The position numbers and the translations under genes are program-made. A stretch of 64,000 bases of DNA, from contig OV884009.1 of the NCBI GenBank assembly GCA_930367205.1, positions 38,697,841 to 38,761,840 of the forward strand. The letters run 5' to 3'. The stretch is from Acanthosoma haemorrhoidale (Eukaryota; Arthropoda; Insecta; Hemiptera; Acanthosomatidae). This document shows positions 48,525-59,380 of this stretch, piece after piece. Numbering within the stretch: the first letter of the stretch is position 1; each line of letters begins with the position of its first letter. The notes beneath the pieces were generated by a model that was not told where the DNA came from, did no database searches, and worked only from the letters and a program-made list of their open reading frames with translations.

Positions 48525-49430
48525 AAATAAAAATTCTTCTATCCGTTCTGTTCCTCGATCCTTTTCACCTCACACTGCTCAACATTCTTCAGGAATGTAA
48601 GAAGGAAGCTTCTCACACCTCGTGTCTTGGTCCTTCAGCCATGCCCAGCACGTGGACATCTACCTCACGCTCACCTCATCCATGTCTTTCTTCCTCCCTC
48701 CGATTGCATAAAGGATAGATAGAGAGTTTCCTGTACCTCTTCTTTTTATAGCTGTTAACCCCTCCGCGATGTTTGTAGCTTAACCTTTGTCGTTAAAAGT
48801 GCTGTTTCCCTCAATGTCATGGGTTTTTCCCACACGTGGTAAATTTCACAACACTTAGCTTCTACTTTTACCTCTCATCCTAATTCATCTAACTAAATAA
48901 ACTTAATAATTCTAATTTATTAAACTAAATAAATTTAATATATTTTGGCCATAAAAATATTAATAAATTTATTTAGTTTGATTAAATGAGGATAAGTAAA
49001 TTTATTTAGTTAGATGAACTTAGGTTAGACATAAACCTCATTTAATTGGCCACGCGTTTTCATGGAAACCGTGACGTAGAGCAGCGGTGGACAGGGACAA
49101 AGGAAAGGCCCATGACGTTTGATGAGGTCACCTTAAATAACAAATGGTACACCCAACAAACGGACATAGTGGTGGGGGAAACAGCTATAAAAGGAAGAGG
49201 TCGAGGAGACTCTAGGTTACTTGTGAGGAAGGATGAGCTCTGTTTCCTTCTGAACAAAAGCGAGGAAGACATAAATGAGATGAATGTGAGGCGGACATAC
49301 ATGTGCGGGGAATAGCTGAAGGATTGCAACACAAGGTGTAAAAAGCTTCCGTCTTATATTCCTGAAGAATGTTGAGCAGTGTGTGTTGAGGAAAATTGAG
49401 AGAAGAACATCGAAACGGACAGAAAAATCA
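48525..49430. mobile_element. 0.9 kb imperfect inverted repeat (head-to-head arms, each with a TATA box)
   Basis: Arms about 48525-48948 and 48950-49430 are inverted copies, roughly 70-75% identical by eye. Matching landmarks are cattcctgaagaatgttgag (outer), cagctataaaa (middle) and atttatttagttagatgaa (inner). The centre is tggcca at about 48949. The arm TATA boxes (about 48751-48757 minus, 49185-49192 plus) point outward. It may be a foldback element or two solo LTRs joined head to head. Frames on both strands at 49046-49450 are incidental. Confidence 0.8.
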
Positions 49431-51594
49431 AATCTCGTTAAACCAATCAAGGGAATTTATGTATTTCAAGATGATAACGGCTAGTACCATAATTAGTTAA
49501 ATTTCTTCGAAGATAGGAACAGATATGAAACCAACAACTCACAGTGTACTTTTAGATATTAAGGGTTTTTAATGTGTAAGAATAGTTTAGTAAAATTAGA
49601 TTAAATGTGTGAGAGTTTAGAATGTCTGAAATCAATCTGTAAAGTAGATTCATAAATAAATTTCAATGTTCCACAAGTTCGTTTTTATTAATAATTATAA
49701 AACCTGAGTTTAGCTATTTTGTGTAACAAAGAAGTTGGAAATTGTTGACTACATGGAGACACTATTTTGAGAACTTAATAAATTAGTGCAGCACAGCTGG
49801 TCATTAATACGTGATATTAACCTTATAACAATAAGAGGTTAAAAAGAGAGAAAATAAGTTAAAAATGAGTGTAAGAGTCAGGTTAAAACTTATTAATATC
49901 ATTTTTTCTGCACAATTAAAATATATGCATCTATAATGTTTAAGCAAATCAATTATTCAACAAAATTATTAATTTATTTTTGAATTTTTACTTTCTTGGC
50001 TTAAGAGATTTTTTTTCATGGATAATTAATTTTGCTTTTTAATTGTTGTTAAAGAAAGAAATAATAATAATTGAAAGAAAAGGAAAAGGATGTTGTATAA
50101 TTTATTTAATTTGATGTACTAATAATTACTGTTTTGTGTTAAGACGTTCTTATCGGTTACGTAACATTTTTTTTTATGATTTAAAACAAATCTGGAGAGA
50201 GCTTTAGGAATCAATAAAAACAGTCCTATTATTGTTTATAAGTCAGTCAATCTCTTGCGTTAATGTCGCCCACAACTTTAGTCAAACTATTATTTCCTTT
50301 GATTTATTTAAATGGTGTGTGATCCAAAATACATTTTTAAATTAACTATGAGTAATTATTTGAAATAATAATAATTATTATTATTGTGATCACAAGGAGA
50401 ATTCAGCGACCTTTCTTGTCAATTCAATCATTAATAAAGAAAATTACGATAGTGGCAGACGCTTAACTGGGGCCGATTCTTCCCATTGATGTGTCTTGCC
50501 ACTCACACTCTTGGACCATTTGGCTGGCCTCTACTTGCATCAATGAAATTAGATGATCACAGAGATTAGATGAGACAAACAATAATTTCAACTATTTACT
50601 GAATAATTTATTTAAGGTCAGACCTTCCATATAATTTCAATTACCATCATTCACCTAATTGATACGTTTAACAAATGAAATTGATTGTAAAAAAACTTTT
50701 TACAAGGTAGAATATTTAATTCTTGATATGTAACACATAAGTTAGTTCATTATTGTAAGAACTGATTATTCTTTAGTTTAAAATAGATTACATGATGTGA
50801 ATGTGCGTAATATGGTGGTTAGTTTGATTAGGAAAACTTTATTTTTTTGTAGGATGGATCCAGAAGACAATTATTATTTCATTTTACTATAATTTATAAA
50901 GTAAATAATATTTTGTAAACATAATTTCAGGATCAAAAGAACAAAATAAATATTTTTTGATGCTTTAAATTTAAATTAGCTTGTTTTCATTGCATTTGAC
51001 CTAAGCATGATTACTACTTCAGATTATCAACAAAGATATTTCATTCACTTTTTTCTTTGTCTTTTTTAAATAACAACTTGCATGGGATTTAATTAAAAGT
51101 ATATTTACATTGCATTATATATATTATTTCTACTGCATGTTATTTTGAATGTTTTACATTATTGTCATATTCTACTTTATGAACCTATGCAAACTTTGTT
51201 TCAGCCCACTTTTTGAGCATTGTAACTACATATTTTTCATTTTGAAGCAGAGTATTGAAAGCAGAGATTCCAGATTATTTGCAATTTTAATATTTAATTG
51301 TAATAATTCTCCTTGCCATCTCATTGGAATTTAATATTTTGCAACAGCTCTGTTCCTTGAAACCAGCCAATTTTAATGTTCTAGGCACTATTTCGGGAAA
51401 CCTGGCAAGATATTCAAATTATAACAGGATCCGGCAATAAACACTTTAGTGTTAGGGGAATAATTCTGTCCTTGATTGAGCCCCGTGCTCAATTAAAATT
51501 GTTTTTAATATTTTTTGTTTTATATACATACACAGAGGTAGCTAGATATATACAGGAGGTAATGTAGAGTAAAGTAGTAAAAGTGTTGTAAAAA
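49431..51594. other. Intergenic, no gene seen
   Basis: AT-rich sequence upstream of the deubiquitinase, between the inverted repeat and the next mariner copy. Confidence 0.4.
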
Positions 51595-52268
51595 GATGTA
51601 TTCAAGATATAGTTTAGAAATATTCTACTCCAGCGATTTTCCCAGGTGAAGTACACGCCCCTGGAAGGCCTCAACGGGATCCTAGTACAGAGTGATCATC
51701 ACGGCAGCTTTGATCATCAGTTGCAGTTGAAATGGTGTCCTTTGAGGGATGTCTTAATCCTTGGAAACAAAAAGAAGTCAGAACTGTAAGGGGGCTGGGA
51801 AAGAATGCCAAGTTGTGCTTCACCAGGAACTCATGGATGCGCAGAGTGGTGTGACTGGGATCATTGTCATGATGGAGCACCCAGATAGTAGAGGATCTCC
51901 CTTCGCACACAGAGGACCCTATTTCTTAATCTGTCGAGAACAACAAAGTAGTAATCAGTGTTAACAGTCTGCCCTGGAGGTACAAACTCCTAGTGGACCA
52001 CATCCTTAGCGTCAAAAAAGACAACCAGCATTATTTTCACTTTTGACTTGCTCATTCTTGCCTTCTTTTATTTCTGGGATGCAGGGTTATGCCATTTGCC
52101 AGTTTGCCTCCGAGTCATCTTCAAATGGCCATGTTTTGTCCGCAGTAATAATATTGTGATCGCAGTAAACTGATCTTGAATGTGTTGTGAAGCCACGCTT
52201 CCCCCTCCCTCAAGCCCAAGCGGTTCGAACGTGCTGCAACACACAGTCACTTTACAACAAAATCACTT
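51595..52268 (-). pseudogene. Mariner-type transposase fragment, copy 2
   Basis: Minus strand, C-terminal half: SKSKVKIMLVVFFDAKDVVH (about 52052-51993), a stop, a QTVNTDYYF block (about 51970-51944), and WVLHHDNDPSHTTLRIHEFL (51881-51822, second Asp). The expected PDL..D block is frameshifted (51789-51740). The 5' end holds SLGLEGGGSVAS-type sequence. Very similar over its whole length to 54310-54995, with different small deletions in each copy. Confidence 0.85.
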
Positions 52269-53262
52269 TCATTTCTTTCTGAACACACCCTGTGTGTATA
52301 TATATATATCTAGTTTATTACAGGAATCACAGGTACTAACAAACAAAGTCAAAAGTAGAAAACTGGCCCTGGAAAGAAAGGCAATATATATTTAAGGACA
52401 GTAGCAGGAAAAAGGAAGTGAGATAATACATAAAATCCAACTGGCTCTTAAAAGCAAGCCCTTACTCAAAACAATTAGGAGTGAACAAGCCATTTGGGCT
52501 TGTCCACAGAATAGAGAATAAAAGGTACTCCATGCATTTGAAGTTAGGCATAAAGGTAGAAGAACCACCTGACCTACAAATGTCAGAGATGCAATGAAGA
52601 AGCAGGATCTATCCTAGGAATAGGACAAACGAACATCTCGTCCAAATTATGTCACTCCTTTGTTTTATGGTGCATGTTCGCAAAAAAATTTATGTTTAAG
52701 TTTGTTATTCTTAGCAGACATTGTCCCAGAATATTTTTCATTTCAAAAAGCGGATAAAATTAGGGTACTGTAAATTGATACCAGAATAATTAACAGACTT
52801 AAACAAGTAAAATCAAATCTTAAACATAAACAGCAAAACAAAAAGAACTGAGTGTTTTTAAGATCTCTGGAAAACCATAAAAAACAAAACAATTAACTCA
52901 GCTTCTACTTTAACTTGTATTAAGAAAACAAACAAACAAAAAAAAGGCATTCATTGGTCCATACTTTTTAGTCAGAGAAGTGAAGTACTTGTTAAAAGGC
53001 AAAAATAAAATTATAAATCTGTACATTGATGCCAGAACAAATAATTGGCAGTCTTGAACAGGTAAAATAAAATTTAAAAACATAAAGAAGCAAAAAGAAA
53101 CAATTGGGTTTTCATATCTCTGTTTTTATCAGTTTAAATAAAATTAATTAGTTAAATAAAAGTCTTGAGAAAAGTTAATAAAAATAATATTACTATACAG
53201 GATAAAAAATAATATAAAACATTAAACATGCATAACATATTGTAACAAAAAATGTTATTTAC
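52269..53262. other. Intergenic, with a dispersed palindromic-end motif
   Basis: The ttattcttagcagacattgt...cccagaata stem lies at 52704-52732, followed by T-rich sequence and ttcatttc, as at 2461. A second related-looking stretch repeats near 52740-52870 and 52980-53110 (ttgataccagaa / ttgatgccagaa ... aacaggtaaaat). No gene seen. Confidence 0.4.
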
Positions 53263-53306
53263 CTCTTGTCTGTCAAGTTATTTGAAAAAACAAAAGAACC
53301 CGAGCA
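53263..53306 (-). other. Exon-like 44-bp segment
   Basis: Minus strand: ctatttacag, then 44 bases, then gtaaataa. One frame is open (CSGSFVFSNNLTDK). It could be a 5' untranslated exon of the deubiquitinase, whose exon 1 has an upstream acceptor. Short, so chance is a real alternative. Confidence 0.2.
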
Positions 53307-54256
53307 CTGTAAATAGAAATTTTTTGTTAATGTTGAACATACCTCTAGTAACTGATTTAATAACAAAGATATAAGGAAATTGTGGTTACTTTTGCTTCAA
53401 ATATAACTATACTTAAAACAAATATAAAATTTATTGAAACAACCTTTCATAAAAATCTTATAGACAATTGCTAATGAAATTTCTGTAACTACAAAAGGAA
53501 TCTCTCTATTTAGGATATTTACAATATATGTGTTCAACAAATTGTTAGAGCCAGCTACTTAAGATTTTACCACCTTTCACATCGTTTTCAATATTTAATT
53601 TTAGGTTACAGAAATGAATTATTTTAATACTATATTGTCGTAGTATAATACTATGTAACTCTTATGGAGTTACGAGGTTTTCTTATGATAATGACGATAT
53701 GCTGCTTTAATTTCATTGTATAAATATAAACTAAAGTTTATTAAAATGATATAAATCTAGTAATTGGGTATAGAAGTGAATAATGAATCGAGATTGCAAT
53801 AAAGAAATTATGCATCCACAAGCTTTGTGATAATCAAAGTTTTACTGCTAACTAGTCTTTATGATGACCTATAGTACTAATTAACTAATACCTGAAGCAA
53901 AAGGAATGATAGTATTTTAATATATTAATTGATCCATTAAGAATTAAAGTAATAAATATAATATCATCATTGAAATTAATAAGTATAGGTCTTAGCTGGA
54001 AAAAATGCCTCATACTTAATTAGTGGGTAGACTTAAGAAAATTTATTAATAATAAATAAATTCATAAGGCCAATAACAATTATTCCATAAACCAACAAAA
54101 GTGTCCAAAAGTAACACACCTATACAATACCTAAATTTGTATTTATTGGGTATAAACAAAGAAAATATTTCCATTAAGAGGAGTTTATTCAGTCCTGTTT
54201 TGATTAGGGATGACAAATTGTTAATTGTCACTAACGATTACTTTTCTAACAATGAA
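53307..54256. other. Intergenic, no gene seen
   Basis: AT-rich sequence without recognisable content. Confidence 0.4.
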
Positions 54257-54300
54257 TGGTAGTAGAGGATCTCCTTTTGCACAGAGAGGACCCTTTTTCT
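54257..54300 (-). repeat. Detached partial duplicate of the adjacent mariner copy
   Basis: gtagtagaggatctcctttt and agaggaccctttttct match 54615-54655 (agtagaggatctcccttc, agaggaccctatttct). A small third fragment of the same sequence thus lies about 55 bp outside copy 3. Confidence 0.7.
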
Positions 54301-54309
54301 GGTCCTGTA

Positions 54310-54995
54310 TTCAAAATGTATTCAAGATATAATTTAGAAATCTTCTACTTCCCTCGGGCATCTACACATTTTTTTCCAGCGATTTTCCCAGGTGAAGTAC
54401 ACGCCCCTGGATGGCCTCAACGGGATCCTAGTTCAGAGTGATCATCAGTTGCAGTTAAAATGGTGTCCTTTGAGGGAGGTCTTAATCCTTGGAAACAAAA
54501 AGAAGTCAGAACTGTAAGGGGGCTGGGAAAGAATGCCAAGTTGTGCTTCACCAGGAACTCATGGATGCGCAGAGTGGTGTGACTGGGATCATTGTCATGA
54601 TGGAGCACCCAGATAGTAGAGGATCTCCCTTCGCACACAGAGGACCCTATTTCTTAATCTGTCGAGAACATCAAAGTAGTAATCAGCGTTAACAGTCTGC
54701 CCTGGAGGTACAAACTCCTTGTGGACCACATCCTTAGCGTCAAAAAAGACAACCAGCATTATTTTCACTTTTGACTTGCTCATTCTTGCCTTCTTTTATT
54801 TCTGGGATGCAGGGTTATGCCATTTGCCAGTTTGCCTCCGAGTCATCTTCAAATGGCCATGTTTTGTCCGCAGTAATAATACTGTGATCGTAACAAACTG
54901 ATCTTGAGTGTATTGTGAAGCCACGCTTCCCCCTCCCTCAAGCCCAAGCGATTCGAACGTGCAGCAACAGACAGTCACTTTACAATAAAACCAAT
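54310..54995 (-). pseudogene. Mariner-type transposase fragment, copy 3
   Basis: Minus strand. SKSKVKIMLVVFFDAKDVVH, KEFVPPGQTVNADYYFDVL and RLRNRVLCVRREI are continuous in frame (54783-54595). WVLHHDNDPSHTT follows in another frame. It retains the C-terminal stretch lost from copy 2 (about 54345-54375) but lacks about 18 bp present there. Ends near a shared point (cagtcactttacaa) close to where copy 2 also ends. Confidence 0.88.
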
Positions 54996-54999
54996 TTCT

Positions 55000-55395
55000 T
55001 TAAAGCAATGAACTTTATTTATCAACTTAAAAAACATTTTTTGTTGATGAATTCATACTAAACTTGGAAATTTAAAATAAGAAATGAAAAAAACAATTAC
55101 AAGTGAAACGGTAATTACTTAATTCCTGAAAAAACAAAACAAATTGTGTTAACAAAATATAGTAAAACTATTAAATTATTTAAATTAAAAGTTTTAAATT
55201 ATTTCTAGATAATTTTTAATAAATTACAGTGATAATTTAAGCTGTTCAAATCAGAGTCAATCAATTAGAAAACATCTTTTAATTTTTTTTAGAGAAAACA
55301 ATGCTGTTTTAATTTTATTTATTTAATTTTTTTTTTTATTATATTTATGGATTTGTTAATACATACTAAAGATAGTAAAATACGCGTAGTTTACG
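55000..55395. other. Intergenic, no gene seen
   Basis: Highly AT-rich. Confidence 0.4.
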
Positions 55396-55399
55396 ATTA

Positions 55400-56330
55400 G
55401 AAGTCAGAAATTTGATTTTTTCTTTTTCGTCAGAAAAGACTCATGTTCTACGAGTATTTTGTACAAAACAAATTATCACATTATAAACCCAATACAAGTA
55501 GCCTGAAAGATCACCTCACCATGAAACATAAGAATGAGTATTTGGCTTTGAAAAAACCCTTAAATGCAGACGAAGAGGAGCAGGATACTTCTACTAAAAC
55601 CTGAGTTGAGCCAAAACAAAAGAAAATTACACTATTTATGCGTCCGAACAAGGATTTAGCCTTATACTCCCGGTACATAAAGAAAAATGAATTGAACTTT
55701 TTTCATGATTAAAAGAATCCTGGAAATAGGTGATCCGCATATAATAGCGATATCAAAATTGGAAAATAGTTGAATCTCATATATTACAGCTGGTGAAGTA
55801 CTAGACCAGTGTTGATAGTTCTGATCTCTTTACTTTCAACTTTTCATGGAGCGACAATGAAAATATCAGGCAATTAATGATAATATTCATAGTTTTTCCC
55901 CCTTGAAGGGCAACTGCACTTGTCTTGTGAAACCATGGAGGTAGGGTAAAAAGGTACATAAAATACTCATAGATTGTATCGATAATTGTCTCGCCTCTTA
56001 CAAAACTAAATCAATACCGCAAATAGCAACGATCATGTATCCATGTTGGAAAAAAGGGACCTTCACTAAACAAAATAATAACGAAGCAGCTTTCAAAAAC
56101 ATTAACAAGCACTATATGAAAAAAAAAATGGATGAACGAAACAAGCATAATGAGTCACTAGCACTGCAATATCAACTTGTGCAACCAGTACCATGTACAA
56201 GTAGTAGTGATGACACTGATAAAAAGAAGTCTGTTTTCCACAAGCTAGAGGCTCAAAAAGATGCAGAAAAAATGTTGGGATCATTTGGAAATCAATCGAA
56301 CTGGCTCTGATGAGTTGAACTTGACAAATC
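55400..56330 (+). pseudogene. hAT-type (BED-finger) transposase remnant
   Basis: 55430-55690 reads, through stops, as NTSSLKDHLTMKHKNEY and KQKKITLFMRPNKDLAL, resembling the second half of a BED zinc finger and the following linker. 56035-56310 reads MYPCWKKGTFTKQNNNEAAF and SSDDTDKKKSVFHKLEAQKD, resembling the region preceding the C-terminal dimerisation domain of hAT transposases. The catalytic middle is mostly lost. ZBED-type domesticated genes look similar, but stops and deletions exclude a functional gene here. Confidence 0.55.
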
Positions 56331-56339
56331 AAAGTGAAA

Positions 56340-57035
56340 TTCTACCACAAGCATTAAGCTCCATCTGCTCGGCTCCTCTGTACCTCGACAAATACAACTC
56401 CATACAAAAGGCTGTTTAAATTTTTAAGAAGATCAACTTTGGGAACCTCAATGCCATCATGGCTCATGAAAGCCGGCCCAGTCTTTATGAAGTGACCAGT
56501 TTGCCAATCTAAATACGACCCTCTCGTCGACGAAGTGCTACTGTTGGAGGGAAATATTCTGACATCAGACTTCCAGATGGTAAGGAAACAATTGTATCAA
56601 ACCTCACACCCATTGTACTTCAGAATCGTTGGTATTCAGAACCATAAGAACCAACTGTGACTCCGACAACCACTCCTAGAGCTGCAACAGAAGAGGAACC
56701 AGATCTAGACACTACATAATTCTCAGAGGTTGAAGTCATGGAATGACCTTCGACAGGATCTGAAACAAATCCGACTGTAGTCCAAAGACAAGAACTGGGT
56801 AGAAGTAATATAGAACAAAAAACTTCGGCTTACTTAAGAGACTATTTCACTCACTAGGGGGTGAATGCCATATTTTATAAACTCGTTTTCAATAATCAGC
56901 TGTTCTGTAATAACACTAGCATTGTTTACACATGTTGTAACTATAGGGGAAAACAGTTGAGAAGGTTATCATACTCAAATAAATATCTATCTATTGTGAG
57001 TGTTTCTTCTGTTCAATAAAGCCTTAATCAAAAGG
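56340..57035 (+). pseudogene. Gypsy-like LTR retroelement 3' end (integrase tail and possible LTR)
   Basis: 56460-56570 reads as a broken frame with KAGPVFMK and SKYDPLVDEVLLLE, the basic/GP-rich tail seen at the integrase C-terminus of many insect Gypsy elements. About 56780-56860 gives a polyprotein-end-like block (KTSAYLRDYFTH, stop). The following 150 bp (56860-57020), with an AATAAA at about 57016, could be the start of an LTR. Several stops; no gag, protease or reverse transcriptase remains. Assignment is from residue pattern only. Confidence 0.45.
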
Positions 57036-57885
57036 TTAGGTTATTCACTCTTTCTTTTATGTCAAGTTCCCAATCATTTAATTTTTTTTGTGGTTCTTAA
57101 TTTAATAAAATACATGCTTTCATTGGGTACTTCATTAGGAGATCACAACGATTCACATAAATAAGATCAAAGCTATCATGACTACTACTATTCCCTTATA
57201 AACTAACAAGGGAGTCATTCGCTTAATGTCTCCAGATCAACCAACATTTGTACATATTTATGTTAAACACCCTCAAGAACAAATCAAGATTAAAGAGTGT
57301 ATTTACACTTTACTATCCTGTTTAGCCAGCCTGAGAATGCTTAATTTATTCTCAGGGGTAAAAATAAATAATAGCTTGCCTGAGTGAGAATCTAACTGAA
57401 ACAGTTAATATTTCTCAATACTATTTTACACACATATTAATCCAATATAAATTAATTATGCTAATTACCATTATATGTTATTTTCAACTAACACTAACTA
57501 TGTCGTTCACTTATTTCTTTTCTAGATTCAGTAAAAAAAAAATAATAAATCCTAAAAAGCATATTTTTGTCAGGAGAGTCGTAAATTTGATAAAATGTGC
57601 TGTGCAAAACGCATAAATTATGGTTCATTATTTTTGGCTGTAACTTCAATTTTCATCACTTAAAGAATCAGAAAGACCCCAAATTTACTTTGGAAAACTA
57701 AAATATGGTTAGAAATTTAGATATGTTATAAATGAAAAACGAAAATTAAAAAAAAGATCATTAATTAAAATAATCCTATTCCTTGGGTTAATTCAATAGT
57801 GGTAAAATTAACTAAGCACAACTTTTAACTACACGTGTATTTAATTTTTATAATTATTACTAATTAACAGCCAACGAAAAAGTAT
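57036..57885. other. Intergenic, no gene seen
   Basis: AT-rich sequence without recognisable content. Confidence 0.4.
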
Positions 57886-57888
57886 ACT

Positions 57889-57952
57889 GACAGGATTGGG
57901 ACCTCCTCAATATCTAGTCAGGGGCTTTACCAACTAAACTACTTGCCTGCTT
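57889..57952 (-). mobile_element. tRNA-like SINE head or tRNA pseudogene
   Basis: Minus strand: A box tagtttagttgg (about 57942-57931) and B-box-like ggtcccaatcc (about 57903-57893), at tRNA-like spacing. The ends do not form a clear acceptor stem, so a SINE head is more likely than a working tRNA. Confidence 0.5.
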
Positions 57953-58349
57953 GAGTGGACGATCTTCCCAATATAAATCCTCTTTGCCAAGAAAGATAGA
58001 TAAAAGGAAGGGGGGACCTGGGCATGAAGCTGACATCAAGAACCCAGTATGGTCCATAATCAATTTTCTAAGAGCTCCCAACAGTAAATTTTTTTATCAA
58101 TTATTTATTTAGTTATTTTACTAGCTATAATTAGTAATTATTATAAACATAAGTAGGGCCTCTATTCCACAAAAAAAGTTCGTCATTTAATCTTTACGAT
58201 TTGGCAATCATAATATATTATTTAAACGGATTGTAATTAAAAAGATATTCATCCTCAAGAATAGGTAGGTGCGTTGATAAAATTAAAATTATCTAAAAAA
58301 CTCTAAATTTTCTAATGAAAATGAAATTTTGATAAAAAAAAAAACTTAC

Positions 58350-58414
58350 CGTACAGAATCCCACAAGTAATCCTTAATCTGATAAACATAAAGGCATTCA
58401 GGAAACTGTGACAT
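58350..58414 (-). other. Exon-like segment beginning with ATG
   Basis: Minus strand: ggagggatgtc, giving MSQFPECLYVYQIKDYLWD and two more residues, ending at a strong donor (gtaagttt). A tttaaag acceptor-like site lies about 50 bp upstream. No family recognised. If spliced to exon 1 of the deubiquitinase it would form a short upstream ORF that terminates before the main ATG; alternatively it starts an unrelated gene. Confidence 0.3.
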
Positions 58415-58469
58415 CCCTCCTTGCTTTTTTTCTCTGCTTCAGCTTCAATCCAAACTCAGCCAAACTTTA

Positions 58470-59035
58470 AAATAAATTTAATCTTAAATTAAGATAAAGG
58501 AAAAACAAGCAATATTTTTTTTTTAAGGTATACATGATGACAATGAAAATTTATTTTAAAGGTATACAGGATGACCATGAAAATTTATTTTAAAGGCTCC
58601 CCAGCTTTGTTGGTAGTAGAGCCCGCTCAATGACATATAGTGTGATAATAATAGTAATTTTTGTTAAATATGAAATATCCTTGCGTATTATTACTGGGTT
58701 GTACAGAAAATAAGGTAGGATTTCAGATTTTATTTAGTTTAATCCTCTATATTATGAACTGTGTATGTTCAATAAATTATCTATATACATGAGTGTAAGC
58801 ACTAATTAATTATCTTTCAAGGAATAATGTTAAACAATAAGTCATAATTCAGATGTAAAAACTTAATTTTAATTGTACTTCTTATTACTAGTTTATACTC
58901 AGTTGGAGCAGCCAGAAACATTAATTTTTTCAGAGCAGAATCATTACATGGCAGAGTGGATTCTTTACAATAATACACATTCTGCCCAAGGGAGAAGCAC
59001 CCCAACATTTTCCGAAGCTGCATACTAATCAAAAA
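58470..59035. other. Intergenic, no gene seen
   Basis: Contains a short near-duplicate: ggtatac..gatgac.atgaaaattt and tattttaaagg occur at about 58528-58561 and 58561-58594. Confidence 0.4.
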
Positions 59036-59040
59036 AAGTA

Positions 59041-59380
59041 ATGGTTACAATTTGCTGGCTTATTTTGGGTGATTCACTGCAGCCTTTTAAATCCCAGTGA
59101 AACCATCACTGCTGAGAAGTATTGAACTCAAATTGATTAAATAAATCGGAAATCAACATTACTCAAACCAACTTTGGTTAATTCAAAAGTACCAATTCTT
59201 TTGCAGGACAACGCTCAACCCCATGTCGCATCCCTGCCTTTGAAAAATGAATATGTTGAATATGAGAACATGTTTCATCTGCTAGGAATAGATTCACCAT
59301 ATCACCTCTTTCTGCTGATCACAGCTTTTTATAGACATCTGGACCATTTCTTACAAGAATAAAAAAGTTGATGATCAAGC
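59041..59380 (+). pseudogene. Mariner fragment of a different (Hsmar1/cecropia-like) lineage
   Basis: The frame PILLQDNAQPHVASLPLK (second catalytic Asp) continues to a decayed DSPYHLFL and a HLDHFLQE end. Together these match the C-terminal third of the mariner group that includes SETMAR. Distinct from the other mariner copies in the window. The rest is missing. Confidence 0.75.

Noticed and set aside
49046..49450. Opposed 77-90 codon frames as genes
   Set aside because: They lie within one arm of the 0.9 kb inverted repeat, with no domain; the mirrored arm does not keep them open.
57889..57952. Functional tRNA gene
   Set aside because: A and B boxes are present but the ends do not pair into a convincing acceptor stem.
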